This document shows, one piece after another, positions 9,450 through 19,892 of a stretch of 64,000 nucleotides of DNA. Each line of letters starts with the position of its first letter. Position 1 is the first letter of the stretch. The notes beneath the pieces were generated by a model that saw only the letters and a program-made list of their open reading frames with translations, was not told the origin of the DNA and ran no database searches. A program made the translations under genes and the position numbers. The stretch comes from Hyphomicrobiales bacterium (GTDB taxonomy: Bacteria > Pseudomonadota > Alphaproteobacteria > Rhizobiales > Ancalomicrobiaceae): assembly GCA_021286855.1 (NCBI GenBank), contig JAJTBO010000003.1, positions 62,001-126,000 on the forward strand, in the 5' to 3' direction.

Positions 9450-9472
9450 GCCCGACGCGTCGCACGCCGGGC
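9450..9472. terminator. Shared hairpin between bfd and bfr
   Basis: A GC-rich stem (gcccg...cgggc with an inner gcgt/acgc helix and 3-nt loop) sits between the two convergent stops. It could end transcription from both sides; no long T-run is present. Confidence 0.4.
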
Positions 9473-9500
9473 TTGCGATCTCTCCGCCCTCGCCCCTCGC

Positions 9501-9980
9501 TCAGGAGGCGTTCTCGGCGATCTTGGTCTGGGTGTAGAGCGGCAGTCCGATTCGTCCGATCAGATCGAGTTCGGTCTCGAGGAAGTCGATGTGCTCCTCC
9601 TCGTCCGTCATCACCTTCACGAACATGTCGCGCGAGACGTAGTCCTTGACGCTCTCGCAATAGGCGGCGGCCTCCTGATAGAGGGCGCGCGCGCCGAGTT
9701 CGGCGGCGAGGTCGGCCTTCAGGATCTCCTCCACGGTCTCGCCGATGCGCAGCGGGTCGAGCACCTGCATGTTGGGGAAGCCTTCGAGGAAGAGAATCCG
9801 CGCAGTGAAGGCGTCGGCGTGCTCCATCTCTTCGATGGACTCCTTCCGCCACTTCTTGGCCATCGCCTTCAGACCCCAATTGTCGAGAATACGATAATGG
9901 AGCCAGTACTGATTGATCGCGGTCAGTTCGCTGCGCAATCCGCGATTGAAGTAGTCGATGACCTTGGCGTCACCCTGCAT
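9501..9980 (-). CDS. bfr: Bacterioferritin
   Basis: 159 residues, the standard length of the heme-containing 24-mer iron store. The ferroxidase ligands are present: E18, E51 and H54 in the EEMEHAD block, and E and H of the DEEEHIDFLETELDLI block near 127-130. The heme-axial Met52 lies in the same EEMEHAD block. The open frame extends 20 codons upstream, but ATG 9980 is preceded by GGAGG and gives the family start MQGDAKVIDYFN. It partners with the convergent ferredoxin gene bfd. Confidence 0.96.
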   Translation of the reverse strand: MQGDAKVIDYFNRGLRSELTAINQYWLHYRILDNWGLKAMAKKWRKESIEEMEHADAFTARILFLEGFPNMQVLDPLRIGETVEEILKADLAAELGARALYQEAAAYCESVKDYVSRDMFVKVMTDEEEHIDFLETELDLIGRIGLPLYTQTKIAENAS

Positions 9981-10158
9981 GGCGAAAGCCTCCACTGGAA
10001 ATCGGAAGGGACCTCGGGCGAGATCCGATAACCCGATCATTCTTGCGATTGGGTATCAGAGGCAAGTGCATTTTGAAACTTCGGAAAGTCCCTCAGGCGA
10101 CGACGACGCGTGCGAGGGACGGCGACAGCGGCGGGAATCCGCGCTATAGACCGCGGTC

Positions 10159-11340
10159 ATGCACCTGATCAGCACCACCGAAGACCTCGCCGCCGCCTGC
10201 GCCCGCCTCGCCGCCCATCCGTTCGTGGCGGTCGACACCGAGTTCCTGCGAGAGACCACCTTCTGGCCGAAGCTCTGCGTCGCGCAGCTCGCCGGTCCGG
10301 ACACGGCAGTGGTCGTCGACGCGTTGGCGCCGGGGCTCGACATGGGGCCGTTCCTCGACCTGATGCGGAACGAGAAGGTCGTGAAGGTCTTCCACTCCGG
10401 CCGGCAGGACATCGAGATCGTCTTCAACATCGGCGGTTTCGTGCCGCATCCGGTGTTCGACACGCAGGTCGCGGCGATGGTCTGCGGCTTCGGCGATTCG
10501 ATCTCCTATGATCAGCTGGTGCAGCGGATCTCGGGCCATCACATCGACAAGTCGTCGCGCTTCACCGACTGGACGCGGCGACCGCTGACCCAGAAGCAGT
10601 TCGACTACGCGCTCTCCGACGTCACCCACCTGCGCGACGTCTACGCCTTCCTCGAGAAGCGTCTGGCCGAGCAGGACCGCGCCCATTGGGTGGCCGAGGA
10701 GATGGAGATCCTGACCTCGAGCGAGACCTACGACCTCAAGCCCGAGAACGCCTGGGAACGGCTGAAGCTCAGGATCCGCAAGCCGATCGAGCTGGCGATC
10801 CTCAAGGAGCTCGCCGCCTGGCGGGAACGCGAGGCCCGCTCGCGCGACGTGCCGCGCTCGCGCATCCTCAAGGACGACGCGATCTACGAGATCGCCGCCG
10901 ATCAGCCGCGCGACGCGCAGGCGCTCGGCAATCTGCGCTCGCTCTCCAAGGGCTTCGAGCGCTCCAAGGCCGGCGAGGAGATCCTCGCCTGCGTCGCCCG
11001 CGCCTTGGCGATCCCGCGCGACCAGCTGCCGCCGGTGCCCAAGGGCAAGCCGACGCCGGACGGCGCCGGCGCGGCGGTCGACCTGATGAAGGTGCTGCTG
11101 AAGCTCGTCTGCGAGAAGAACGGCGTCGCCTCGAAGGTGGTGGCCACCGTCGACGAACTCGAGGCGATCGCGGCCGACGACGCGGCCGACGTGCCGGTGA
11201 TGAAGGGTTGGCGGCGCGAACTCTTCGGCGAAAAGGCGGTCGAGCTGAAGCACGGCCGTCTGGCGCTCTCCTTCGACGGCCGCAAGGTGGTGGCGCTGCC
11301 GTGCGAGCCGCCCGAGAGAAAGCCGGCGAAGAAGGGCTGA
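10159..11340 (+). CDS. rnd: Ribonuclease D
   Basis: 393 residues. 3'-5' exoribonuclease acting in tRNA and stable RNA 3' processing. The DEDD-type active site is visible: D26 and E28 in VAVDTEFLRE, the second motif VFHSGRQDIEI, and the third around FDYALSDVTHL (DEDDy). An HRDC-type helical region follows (about 210-290). No clear Shine-Dalgarno sequence precedes ATG 10159, so it may be leaderless or weakly initiated. Its stop codon abuts the stop of the convergent aminomutase-like gene with no gap. Confidence 0.95.
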   Translation: MHLISTTEDLAAACARLAAHPFVAVDTEFLRETTFWPKLCVAQLAGPDTAVVVDALAPGLDMGPFLDLMRNEKVVKVFHSGRQDIEIVFNIGGFVPHPVFDTQVAAMVCGFGDSISYDQLVQRISGHHIDKSSRFTDWTRRPLTQKQFDYALSDVTHLRDVYAFLEKRLAEQDRAHWVAEEMEILTSSETYDLKPENAWERLKLRIRKPIELAILKELAAWREREARSRDVPRSRILKDDAIYEIAADQPRDAQALGNLRSLSKGFERSKAGEEILACVARALAIPRDQLPPVPKGKPTPDGAGAAVDLMKVLLKLVCEKNGVASKVVATVDELEAIAADDAADVPVMKGWRRELFGEKAVELKHGRLALSFDGRKVVALPCEPPERKPAKKG

Positions 11341-12396
11341 TCAGCCCTCCCAGTCGTGCGCGTCGCCGTTCGGGTCTTCGACCGACCAGCGGGTCGCGCC
11401 GTCCTCCGCTTCGCCGAGCTTCGTCAGCGGGTCCGGGCCGATCGGCACCTTGCCGTGGCCGCCGGGGATGTCGAGCACGTAGGTCGGCTGGGCGATGCCG
11501 GTGAGGCTGCCGCGCAGCGACGCCATGATCGCCCTGCCCTCCTCGACCGTCGCGCGATAGCGCAAGGTGCCCTCGGCGCGGTCGAGATGGTGCAGGTAGT
11601 AGGGTTTGACCCGCAGCGCCACCAGACGGCGGAACAGCGCCTCGAGCACGGCCGCGTCGGCGTTGACGCCGGTGAGCAGCGTCGTCTGGGAGAGGACCGG
11701 CACGCCCGCGTCGACCAGACGGGCGAGCGCGGCGGCGGCGTCTTCCGTCAATTCGCGCGGATGATCGACATGGACGACCATCCAGGTCGCGAAGCGGCGG
11801 CGCAGCAGACGCGCGGTCGCCGCGCTCACGCGGGTCGGATCGACGATCGGCACGCGCGAGTGGATGCGGACCACCTCGACGTGGGGGATTGCCTCCAGGC
11901 GATCGAGGATCGCGGCGAGGCGGCGATCGGAGAGCACCAACGGATCGCCGCCGGTCAGGATCACCTCGAAGATCTCGGGGCGAGCGGCGACATAGGCGAT
12001 CGCCGCGTCGAGATCGGCCTCGGAGAGATTGGCCTCACCGTCGCCGACCCGGTCGCGACGGAAGCAGAAGCGGCAATAGACCCGGCAGAGATGGGTCGGC
12101 TTCAGCAGCACCCGATCGGGATAGCGATGTGTCAGGCCCGGCGCGACCTCGTGCGGGCCGTCGCCGATCGGGTCGGTGGTCTCGTCGGGGCGGACGTCGA
12201 GCTCCTCGGGCGACGGCACGAACTGAGCGGCGATCGGATCTGATGGGTCGGCGGGATCGATCAGCGCCGCCATCTCGTCGGTGATCGCCAGCGCGAAGCG
12301 GTCGACGACGCGGGCGAGCGCCGGCGCGTCCTCGACCGACACGAGCCCGGCGGCGACGAGATCGGCGACGCGGCGCAGATCGCCCGCCCCGCTCAT
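11341..12396 (-). CDS. epmB: Lysine 2,3-aminomutase-like radical SAM protein (EpmB type)
   Basis: 351 residues, the short form of the lysine 2,3-aminomutase family that includes EpmB, which makes (R)-beta-lysine for EF-P modification. The radical SAM cluster motif is CRVYCRFC at about residues 112-119, with the GGDP motif after it. The C-terminal PGGHGKVPIG supplies a candidate PLP lysine. The start codon overlaps the ppx stop (ATGA), so it is the last gene of the pgsA-ppx chain. No epmA or efp lies in this window, so the exact substrate is inferred and the symbol is tentative. Confidence 0.82.
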   Translation of the reverse strand: MSGAGDLRRVADLVAAGLVSVEDAPALARVVDRFALAITDEMAALIDPADPSDPIAAQFVPSPEELDVRPDETTDPIGDGPHEVAPGLTHRYPDRVLLKPTHLCRVYCRFCFRRDRVGDGEANLSEADLDAAIAYVAARPEIFEVILTGGDPLVLSDRRLAAILDRLEAIPHVEVVRIHSRVPIVDPTRVSAATARLLRRRFATWMVVHVDHPRELTEDAAAALARLVDAGVPVLSQTTLLTGVNADAAVLEALFRRLVALRVKPYYLHHLDRAEGTLRYRATVEEGRAIMASLRGSLTGIAQPTYVLDIPGGHGKVPIGPDPLTKLGEAEDGATRWSVEDPNGDAHDWEG

Positions 12397-13979
12397 GCGC
12401 GGCGGACCTCGGTGTCGAGGCCGACCAGCTTGGCGAGTTGGCGGAAACGGCGCTGGAGCACCTCGCCGTCGAGATCGGCGAGATGGGGCGGCAGCTCCAT
12501 GACGAGGCGGCCGGTTTCGCGGCGGATGCGCACATCGGGGAGGATGCCGGGCATCGCCGCCGACAGGATGAAGGCGACGCGGAAGGCCGCGCCGAGCGCC
12601 TTCGAGCGCTCCAGCAGACGGGCGTCGACGAGGCGGATCAGGCTCGGGCTGACGGCGTCGTCGACCAGCCCCATGTGGCGGTAGTAGTTCGACAGCGCCA
12701 TGTAGGCGCGGCCGGGATGGTCGACGCCGATGAAGCCGGCGTTGGAGATGATGTTGAGGCTCTGCGCGCCGCGATAGTCGGGATGGGCCCGCCAGCCGAT
12801 GTCGGCGAGATGGCAGGAGGCGCGGCGCAGACGCCGCTCCTCGCGGGTCTCGTCGAGGCCGAGAGCGGCGAAGACCTCGTCGGTCCACGCGCCCGTCTCC
12901 TCGTTGTGCAGCGGCGAGCGCGAGCGCAGGTAGGCGAGCTCCTCGGCGGCGCAGAGCAGCGGATCGAGGGCGCGGTCCTGCGGCGGCAGGAGTTCGTAGA
13001 GATGGCCCTCGCGTAAGCCCAGGGCGGAGAGCACCACGTCCTTCGGCCGGCCGGCGCGGATCACCTGGGCGAGAACGACCGCGCCGTAGGGCAGCAGCTC
13101 GCGGCGCTGTTTCGAGACGGTCTCGATGCGCGGCAGCAGCTCGACCGCGCCGCGGCCGACCTCGCGGCAGAGGTCGAGGGCGACCTCGGCGGGAATGGCG
13201 TAGTTGTGCATCACCCGGAGCGGATAGTCGGACTGATGCATGTGCAGCTTGGCGAGCGAGCGCCAGGTGCCGCCGACCGCGTAGAAGCTGCGGCCGGCGA
13301 GACCGGCGAGCACCGGCGACTTGTCGAGAGCGGCGGCGGCGAGGCGCTCCGCCTTGCGGATCGAGCCTTCGGCCGCTTCCTGCAGGCGGATGCCGCCGAG
13401 CGGATAGGTCAGGCCCTTGCCGATCGTCTCGCCGCGGATGTCGACCAGTTCGAGCGAGCCGCCGCCGAGGTCGCCGGCGACGCCGTCGGCGTCGTGGATG
13501 CCGGCGACGATGCCGAGCGCGGCGAGGCGGGCCTCGTCGGCGCCGGTCAGCACCTGCACCTTCACATCGCAGATGCGCTCGAGCTCCTCGACGAAGCCGG
13601 GGCCGTTCGCCGCCTCGCGCGCGGCGGCGGTGGCGAGCACGTGCAGGCCGACCGCGCCGCACTGGTCGGCGACGTGCTTGAACCGACGCACCGCGTCGAG
13701 CGCCTGGGCGAGCGAGGCGTCGGCGAGACGGCCGGTCTTCGACAGGCCCTTGCCGAGACCGGCGAGGACCTTCTCGTTGAACAGCACGGTCGGGGCGCGG
13801 GTCAGCCGCTCGTAGACGACGAGGCGGACCGAGTTCGAACCGATGTCGATGACCGCCAACGGCCCGAAGCCCTGCAGGCGTCCGGGGGCGTCGAATCGCG
13901 AGACGAGGCCGCGCCAGCCCTCAGGCGCGCGGTCCGCGGACGATGTTTCGGGGCTGATCGGTCTTGGAGGATTTGCCAC
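12393..13979 (-). CDS. ppx: Exopolyphosphatase / Ppx-GppA family phosphatase
   Basis: 528 residues. It hydrolyses inorganic polyphosphate and/or pppGpp. The actin-like ASKHA fold is marked by [15 protein letters not shown] (about 43-57) and the phosphate-binding DLGGGSLEL (about 170-178), followed by a C-terminal HD-like helical region (HPDYRG, INIISN). The start is GTG 13979, inside the last 59 bases of ppk1; there is no good ribosome site, so coupling to ppk1 translation is likely. Order ppk-ppx places synthesis and breakdown of polyphosphate in one operon. Confidence 0.92.
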   Translation of the reverse strand: MANPPRPISPETSSADRAPEGWRGLVSRFDAPGRLQGFGPLAVIDIGSNSVRLVVYERLTRAPTVLFNEKVLAGLGKGLSKTGRLADASLAQALDAVRRFKHVADQCGAVGLHVLATAAAREAANGPGFVEELERICDVKVQVLTGADEARLAALGIVAGIHDADGVAGDLGGGSLELVDIRGETIGKGLTYPLGGIRLQEAAEGSIRKAERLAAAALDKSPVLAGLAGRSFYAVGGTWRSLAKLHMHQSDYPLRVMHNYAIPAEVALDLCREVGRGAVELLPRIETVSKQRRELLPYGAVVLAQVIRAGRPKDVVLSALGLREGHLYELLPPQDRALDPLLCAAEELAYLRSRSPLHNEETGAWTDEVFAALGLDETREERRLRRASCHLADIGWRAHPDYRGAQSLNIISNAGFIGVDHPGRAYMALSNYYRHMGLVDDAVSPSLIRLVDARLLERSKALGAAFRVAFILSAAMPGILPDVRIRRETGRLVMELPPHLADLDGEVLQRRFRQLAKLVGLDTEVRRA

Positions 13980-16188
13980 GGCCGGACAACGAGGAGTTGG
14001 TCATGAAGTACTTGTGGACGTTGAAGGGCTCTTCGCCCTCCGCCGGCCGGACGCGTTCGTGACCCCCGTCGGGCAGCAGGCGCCAGCTCTGCTGATTGTC
14101 GCGGAGGTTGGCGACCATGATCTGGTCGAGGATCTGCTGATGCACCGTGGGATTGGTGATCGGGCAGAGCACCTCGACGCGGCGGTCGAGGTTCCTCGGC
14201 ATCATGTCCGCCGACCCGATGTAGACGATCGCCTCCGCCGAGGGAAGGCCATGGCCGTTGCCGAAACAGAAGATGCGGGAGTGCTCGAGGAAGCGGCCGA
14301 CGATCGACTTCACCCGAATGTTCTCGGACAAGCCCGGAATGCCCGGCCGCAGGCAGCAGATGCCGCGCGCCACGATGTCGACCTGAACGCCGGCGCGGCT
14401 CGCCGCGTAGAGCTCGTCGATGATGCTGGCGTCGACCAGGCTGTTGAGCTTGAACCAGATCTGGGCGGGACGGCCGGCTTCGGCGTGGGCGATCTCGGCG
14501 CGGATGCCCTCGACGATGCGCGAGCGCAACGACAGCGGACTGATCGCCAGTTTGTCGAGCGCCTCGGGACGGGCGTAGCCGGTGACGAAGTTGAACACCC
14601 GCGCCACGTCGCGCCCGATCGCCGGATCGGCGGTGAAGAACGACAGGTCGGTGTAGATGCGGGCGGTGATCGGGTGATAGTTGCCGGTGCCGATGTGGCA
14701 ATAGGTCGCGAGCGTGCCCTGTTCGCGGCGCACCACCATCGACAGCTTGCCGTGCGTCTTCAACTCCATGAAGCCGAACACCACCTGGACGCCGGCCTTC
14801 TCCAGGTCGCGGGCCCAGCGGATGTTGGCCTCCTCGTCGAAGCGCGCCTTCAGCTCGACGACGGCGGTCACCGACTTGCCGGCCTCGGCCGCTTCCGACA
14901 GGGCGCGGACGATCGGACTGTCCTTGGAGGTGCGGTAGAGCGTCTGCTTGATCGCCACGACATCCGGGTCGCGCGCCGCCTGCATCAGATACTGCACGAC
15001 GACGTCGAAGCTCTCGTAGGGGTGATGGACGACGAAGTCCTTGGCCTTGATCGCGGCGAAGCAATCACCGCCGAATTCGCGGATGCGCTCGGGGAAGCGC
15101 GGCGCATAGGGGCCGAACTTCAACTCGGGGCGGTCGACGCCGACGAGCTGGGAGAGTTCGTTGAGGGCGATCAGGCCGTCGACGAGATGGACGCCGTCGG
15201 GCTCGACGCCGAGGCTCGCGGCGACGAAGTCGCGCAGCTTTTCGGGCGTCGCCGATTCGATCTCGGCGCGGATGACGACGCCGCGGCGGCGGCGCTTCAG
15301 CATGGTCTCGAAGACGCGGACGAGATCCTCCGCCTCTTCCTCGATCTCGATGTCGCTGTCGCGGATGACGCGGAAGGCGCCCTTGGCGCGGACGTCGTAG
15401 CCGGGGAAGAGGCCGGCGATGTGCAGGCAGATCACCGTCTCGAGCGCGATGAAGCGCTTCTGGCCGGGCCGTCCTTCCGGCGCCGGCAGTTCGATGAAGC
15501 GTTCGAGCGTCGAGGGCATGCGGATCAGCGCCGTCATCCCCTCGCCGCCGCCGACGCGGGCGAGATCGAGCACCAGCGAGAAGCCGAGATTGGGAATGAA
15601 CGGGAAGGGGTGGGCCGGATCGCAGGCGAGCGGGGTCAGGACGGGGAAGATGTGGCCGAGGAAGTGGTTGCGCAGCCAGTCGCGCTCCTCGTCGGTCAGT
15701 TCCTCGCCGACGACGACATGGACGCCGACGCCTTGAAGTTCGCGATGCAGCTCGCGCCACAGGCGCTGCTGCTCGTCGGTCAGGGAGGAGACCGCCGCGC
15801 CGAGCTCGACGAGCTGTTCGGACGGGGTCAGGCCGTCGTCGGAGCGGGTGGAAAGGCCGGCGCGGTGCTGTTCGACCAGACCGGAGACGCGGACCATGAA
15901 GAACTCGTCGAGGTTGTTGGCCGAGATCGACAGGAAGCGCAGGCGTTCGAGCAGCGGATGATCGACGTTGGCGCTCTCCTCGAGGACGCGCCGGTTGAAG
16001 CCGAGCCAGGAGAGTTCGCGGTTGACGAAACGGCGCGGGCTCCCGACCAGATCGGAGACATCGGCGGGCGGCGTTTCGACAGGGGCGACGGTCACGGCGG
16101 GAGATCCTCGTGGGTTCGGTGGGCGCAGGGCGGCGAAGCCGGCATCATGCGCCGCTCCGTTCGTTTTTTTCGTGACGAAGTCTTTCAC
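13921..16188 (-). CDS. ppk1: Polyphosphate kinase 1
   Basis: 755 residues, normal for PPK1, which reversibly makes polyphosphate from ATP. Visible are the N-terminal domain with [18 protein letters not shown], the two phospholipase-D-like catalytic domains ([12 protein letters not shown] region, then [33 protein letters not shown]) and the His-bearing motifs [12 protein letters not shown] and [11 protein letters not shown] 16188 overlaps the hdaA stop (GTGA), arguing for coupled initiation; GTG 16095, 31 codons in with a GAGGA site, is an alternative that removes a low-complexity N-terminus. Confidence 0.95.
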   Translation of the reverse strand: MKDFVTKKTNGAAHDAGFAALRPPNPRGSPAVTVAPVETPPADVSDLVGSPRRFVNRELSWLGFNRRVLEESANVDHPLLERLRFLSISANNLDEFFMVRVSGLVEQHRAGLSTRSDDGLTPSEQLVELGAAVSSLTDEQQRLWRELHRELQGVGVHVVVGEELTDEERDWLRNHFLGHIFPVLTPLACDPAHPFPFIPNLGFSLVLDLARVGGGEGMTALIRMPSTLERFIELPAPEGRPGQKRFIALETVICLHIAGLFPGYDVRAKGAFRVIRDSDIEIEEEAEDLVRVFETMLKRRRRGVVIRAEIESATPEKLRDFVAASLGVEPDGVHLVDGLIALNELSQLVGVDRPELKFGPYAPRFPERIREFGGDCFAAIKAKDFVVHHPYESFDVVVQYLMQAARDPDVVAIKQTLYRTSKDSPIVRALSEAAEAGKSVTAVVELKARFDEEANIRWARDLEKAGVQVVFGFMELKTHGKLSMVVRREQGTLATYCHIGTGNYHPITARIYTDLSFFTADPAIGRDVARVFNFVTGYARPEALDKLAISPLSLRSRIVEGIRAEIAHAEAGRPAQIWFKLNSLVDASIIDELYAASRAGVQVDIVARGICCLRPGIPGLSENIRVKSIVGRFLEHSRIFCFGNGHGLPSAEAIVYIGSADMMPRNLDRRVEVLCPITNPTVHQQILDQIMVANLRDNQQSWRLLPDGGHERVRPAEGEEPFNVHKYFMTNSSLSGRGKSSKTDQPRNIVRGPRA

Positions 16189-16898
16189 GCGTCGCCGGAT
16201 TCGTCGAGATCGGCGTCGCCGTCGGCGCGGCCGAAACCGGCGGCGAGCACGCGCGCCGCGACGGCGCGGGTGACCGGCGACTTGGCGGCCAGCGCCTCGC
16301 GATCGAGGGCGGCGACGAGATCGTGGGCGGCGGCGAAGGACCGCTCCATCCGCCGCGCGACGAAGGCGAGGACGGCGGGGTCGACCAGCGTCTGGCGATC
16401 GGCGAAGAGCTTGGCGAGAAGCGCCTGGAGCAGCGCGTCGTCGGGCTCGGCGAGGGCGACCGGCGTCGCGGCGCGCAGACGCGAGACGAGATCGGCGAGG
16501 CCGAGACCCCAGGCGACGGGCGGCGTCGCGGCGGTGAGCAGCAGGCGCGCATCGGCCTGACGCGCCGCATTGAGGAGATGGAACAGCGCCGCTTCGGCGA
16601 CGCCGGGGCCGAGATCCTCGACGACGACGGCGCCGGCGGCGGCGAGCGCGGTCGGATCATGCGATGCGAGATCGGCGGCGGCGATGACGATCGCCCCGCT
16701 CGTCTCGGCGAAGAGACGGGCGAGATGGCTCTTGCCCGAGCCCTCCGGGCCCAGGAGGAAGACGACCTCGCCCGGCCAATCGGGCCAGCGTTCGACGAGT
16801 GCGGTCGCCTCGGCGTTGGCGGCGGAGACGATCCAGTCCTCGCGGCCGCGGCGCTCGGCGAGCGGCAGCTCCAGCGGCAACTGACGGGCCTCAGACAT
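16185..16898 (-). CDS. hdaA: DnaA-related replication regulator Hda
   Basis: 237 residues. Single AAA+ module resembling domain III of DnaA. With the DNA polymerase sliding clamp it stimulates DnaA-ATP hydrolysis and limits initiation. The N-terminal QLPLELP is the clamp-binding motif; the Walker A is GPEGSGKSH, and VVVEDLGPG forms the Walker B region. Start and stop overlap its neighbours (8 bp with the AI-2E family gene, 4 bp with ppk1), typical of this alphaproteobacterial operon. Confidence 0.92.
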   Translation of the reverse strand: MSEARQLPLELPLAERRGREDWIVSAANAEATALVERWPDWPGEVVFLLGPEGSGKSHLARLFAETSGAIVIAAADLASHDPTALAAAGAVVVEDLGPGVAEAALFHLLNAARQADARLLLTAATPPVAWGLGLADLVSRLRAATPVALAEPDDALLQALLAKLFADRQTLVDPAVLAFVARRMERSFAAAHDLVAALDREALAAKSPVTRAVAARVLAAGFGRADGDADLDESGDA

Positions 16899-17976
16899 CG
16901 GCCGATCCGTCGCCGGGCTCGACCTCGTGGTGCAGCGGGCTCGCCAGATATTGTTCGAGCGCGTAGCGGGCGAGCACGCCGATCGAGGCGGCGGTCGGCA
17001 CCGCCACCAGCATGCCGACGAAGCCGAACAGCGAGCCGAAGGCGAAGAGCGAGAACAACAGCCAGACCGGGTGGAGGCCGACCGAGCGACCGACCCAGTT
17101 CGGCGTCAGGACCCAGCCTTCGATCCCCTGCCCGACCGCGAAGATCGCCGCCACGAGCGCGATGCCGTGCCAGTCGGGCCAGTACTGCACGACCGCGACG
17201 ATCATGCCGACGACGAGGCCGGAGCCGAAGCCGAGATAGGGAATGACGCCGAGGAGGCCGGCCATCAGGCCGATCAGGAGGCCGAAGCGCAGCCCGACCA
17301 TGGCGAGGCCGAGGCCGTAATAGAGACCCATGGTGACGGAGACCGCCACTTGGCCGCGGACGAAGCCGGAGACGGCGGTGTCCATCTCGCCGGCGAGGCG
17401 GCGGATCACGGCGCGATGGCGACGCGGCAGCCATTCGTCGATGCGGGCGACCATCCGGTCCCAGTCGATCAGCATGTAGGCGGCGACGACCGGCGCGATG
17501 ACCACGACAGAAAGGATGGAGAGCACGGTGCGGCCGCTCGACAGGAGCGGTTGCAGCAACTGGCCGATCCAGCCGGCGGCCTGACCGATCGCCTGACCGA
17601 GGTTGGCGTCGAGGGTCGAGGCCTTCTCGCCGAGGAGCCGGCCGAGCGGGCCGTCGACCCAGGGGGCGACGAGTTCGCGCAGGCGATCGACCAGCGTCGG
17701 CAGTTCGTCGACGAAACGGACGAACTGATCGCCGAGCAGCGGCGCGACCAGGATCATGATCAGCAGCAGCAGGACGACGAGGCCGAGGATGATGGCGAGC
17801 GCGGCCACGGCGCGCGGCAGGCCCCAGCCTTCCAACCGATCGGCGACCGGGTCGAGCAGATAGGCGAGCGCGATGCCGGCGACGAAGGGCAGCAGCACCC
17901 CGGAGAACAGCCACAGGAAGCCGACGAACAGGGCGGCGGCGGCGAGCCAGAAACGCAGCTGGCGTTCGAGCGTCAC
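16891..17976 (-). CDS. AI-2E family transporter (PerM-like permease)
   Basis: 361 residues with about eight membrane helices: two at the N-terminus, a large mid-protein loop (about 85-150), and a C-terminal cluster including [26 protein letters not shown] and [16 protein letters not shown], both hallmarks of the PerM/AI-2E exporter family. Substrate unknown; family members include an AI-2 exporter and Na+/H+ antiporters. The start is GTG 17976, overlapping the pgsA stop (GTGA), with GGAA seven bases upstream. It always travels with pgsA and hdaA in this region, which suggests shared expression and not shared chemistry. Confidence 0.88.
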   Translation of the reverse strand: MTLERQLRFWLAAAALFVGFLWLFSGVLLPFVAGIALAYLLDPVADRLEGWGLPRAVAALAIILGLVVLLLLIMILVAPLLGDQFVRFVDELPTLVDRLRELVAPWVDGPLGRLLGEKASTLDANLGQAIGQAAGWIGQLLQPLLSSGRTVLSILSVVVIAPVVAAYMLIDWDRMVARIDEWLPRRHRAVIRRLAGEMDTAVSGFVRGQVAVSVTMGLYYGLGLAMVGLRFGLLIGLMAGLLGVIPYLGFGSGLVVGMIVAVVQYWPDWHGIALVAAIFAVGQGIEGWVLTPNWVGRSVGLHPVWLLFSLFAFGSLFGFVGMLVAVPTAASIGVLARYALEQYLASPLHHEVEPGDGSADV

Positions 17977-18566
17977 GCGTCGTTCCTTTCGCTCTCGCCC
18001 GCCGGACGGCCGGGGGCGTCCGGGGCGGCGGACATCGCCTTCAACCACTCGACGAGATAGGCAGCACCGGAAAGCGTCGTCAATGCGGCGACGGCGATCT
18101 CGCCCGCAACCCACAACCGTCCCGGATCCCAGCCGAAGGCGCCGGAGGACAGAGCCATCGCTGCGAAGGCGATCTGGGCGGTGGTGTTGGCCTTGGAGAC
18201 GAAGAGCGGCCGGATCGGCACGCGCCGGCCGAGCATCCAGGAGAGCACGACGCCGCCGACGATGAGGACGTCTCGGGAGACGACGAGAATCGCCAGCCAC
18301 GCCGGCAGAGCGCCGATCAAGGCGAGCGTCACGAAGATCGAGACGAGCAGCGCCTTGTCGGCGAGCGGATCGAGATGGGCGCCGAGTTCGGAGCGCTGAT
18401 CGAAGCGGCGGGCGATCCAGCCGTCGACGCCGTCGGAGACGCCGGCGATCAGGAAGACCCAGAAGGCGACGCCCCAATTCTCGGCGAGCAACGCGTCGAT
18501 CGCCACCGGCACCAGGGTCAGGCGAAAGATCGAGATCAGGTTGGGAATGGTGACGTTCGACGCCAT
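17973..18566 (-). CDS. pgsA: CDP-alcohol phosphatidyltransferase (PgsA-like)
   Basis: 197 residues, inner-membrane enzyme. The CDP-alcohol transferase signature is complete: DG-x2-DGWIARR-x8-G-x3-D-x3-D, seen as [19 protein letters not shown] followed by AHLDPLADK. About five membrane helices. Probably phosphatidylglycerophosphate synthase; a second PgsA-like paralogue elsewhere cannot be excluded. Two ATGs are available: 18572 lies one base after the GAGGAGG site and 18566 lies seven bases after it, so 18566 is preferred. It heads the chain that runs through perM, hdaA, ppk1 and ppx. Confidence 0.85.
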   Translation of the reverse strand: MASNVTIPNLISIFRLTLVPVAIDALLAENWGVAFWVFLIAGVSDGVDGWIARRFDQRSELGAHLDPLADKALLVSIFVTLALIGALPAWLAILVVSRDVLIVGGVVLSWMLGRRVPIRPLFVSKANTTAQIAFAAMALSSGAFGWDPGRLWVAGEIAVAALTTLSGAAYLVEWLKAMSAAPDAPGRPAGESERNDA

Positions 18567-18782
18567 CTCCATGCCTCCTCGTCCGAGATCGAACCGCCGT
18601 GCTCAAGATGTGGCGTCGCGGCGACGCTTCGCCAAGCCCCCACCCCCCCGACGATGGCGACGGGAAGGTGGAAAAGCGATCGGCGACCCCGCCCAGATCG
18701 GTCTCTTCGCCCTCATACCGACTTGCCAAACCCGGTGCGATCGTCCATCGAAATCGGCGGATCCGAAAAGGGGAAGCGCGCC

Positions 18783-19892
18783 ATGTCCGAGGGCAAGAAC
18801 AGCTGGACCTACGCCCGTTCCGGCGTCGACATCGAAGCCGGCAACGCACTGGTCAAGCGGATCGCGCCGATGGCCAAGGCGACTTCGCGGGTCGGCGCCG
18901 ACACTCAGCTCGGCGGCTTCGGCGGCCTGTTCGACCTCAAGGCCTGCGGCTACCGCGATCCGGTGCTGGTCGCCGCCAACGACGGCGTCGGCACCAAGCT
19001 GAAGATCTCGATCGAGACCGGCATCCACGACACGATCGGCATCGACCTCGTCGCGATGAGCGTCAACGATCTCATCGTGCAGGGCGCCGAGCCGCTGTTC
19101 TTCCTCGACTACTTCGCCACCGCCAAGCTCGACCTCGACGTCGCCGAGCGCGTCATCGCCTCGATCGCCCGCGGCTGCCAGATGGCCGGCTGCGCCTTGA
19201 TCGGCGGCGAGACGGCGGAAATGCCCGACATGTACGCCGCCGGCGACTACGATCTCGCCGGCTTCGCCGTCGGCGCCGTCGAGCGTGACGAGATCCTGCC
19301 GAAGAAGACCACTCAGCCGGGCGACGTGATCCTCGGCCTCGGCTCCTCCGGCGTTCATTCCAACGGCTATTCGCTGGTCCGCCGCCTCGTGAAGGAGGCC
19401 GGCCTCGACTGGAACGACGACGCGCCGTTCCAGCCCGGCACCTCGGTCGCCCGCGCGCTGCTCGAGCCGACCAAGATCTACGTCAAGCCGATCCTCGAGG
19501 TGATCCGCAAGCTCGGCGGCGTCAAGGCGATGGCGCACATCACCGGCGGCGGCTTCATCGAGAACATTCCGCGCGTCCTGCCGGAACTCTGCGTCGCCGA
19601 GATCGATCTCTACGCCTGCGCGGTGCCGCCGGTGTTCAAGTGGCTGGCCACCGTCGGCGGCATCCCGGCCGAGGAGATGCTGCGCACCTTCAACTGCGGC
19701 ATCGGCATGGTGCTGATCGTCGAAGCGGACAAGGCGCACGACATCGCCGAAATGTTCCGTCATCTCGGCGAGAGCTGCGTCACGCTCGGCTGGCTGCAGG
19801 ACGGTTCGGGGCGCGACGCCAACGAGCACGGCCAGCGCGCCTGGGTCGACACCCGCGGCAAGCTCGACCTCACCTGGCGCGCGCCGAAGTGA
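18783..19892 (+). CDS. purM: Phosphoribosylformylglycinamidine cyclo-ligase (AIR synthetase)
   Basis: 369 residues. Fifth step of purine synthesis: closes the imidazole ring of FGAM using ATP. Motifs of the PurM fold are plain: [13 protein letters not shown], the glycine-rich [37 protein letters not shown] and [19 protein letters not shown] 18783 follows AAGGGGAAG; the frame runs back into the pgsA promoter region but the family N-terminus starts here. It overlaps purN by four bases (GTGA), and is divergent from pgsA. Confidence 0.97.
   Translation: MSEGKNSWTYARSGVDIEAGNALVKRIAPMAKATSRVGADTQLGGFGGLFDLKACGYRDPVLVAANDGVGTKLKISIETGIHDTIGIDLVAMSVNDLIVQGAEPLFFLDYFATAKLDLDVAERVIASIARGCQMAGCALIGGETAEMPDMYAAGDYDLAGFAVGAVERDEILPKKTTQPGDVILGLGSSGVHSNGYSLVRRLVKEAGLDWNDDAPFQPGTSVARALLEPTKIYVKPILEVIRKLGGVKAMAHITGGGFIENIPRVLPELCVAEIDLYACAVPPVFKWLATVGGIPAEEMLRTFNCGIGMVLIVEADKAHDIAEMFRHLGESCVTLGWLQDGSGRDANEHGQRAWVDTRGKLDLTWRAPK

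Noticed and set aside
13843-16560. 905-codon plus-strand frame opposite ppk1
   Set aside because: No ribosome site or motif; it mirrors the codon structure of ppk1 on the other strand.
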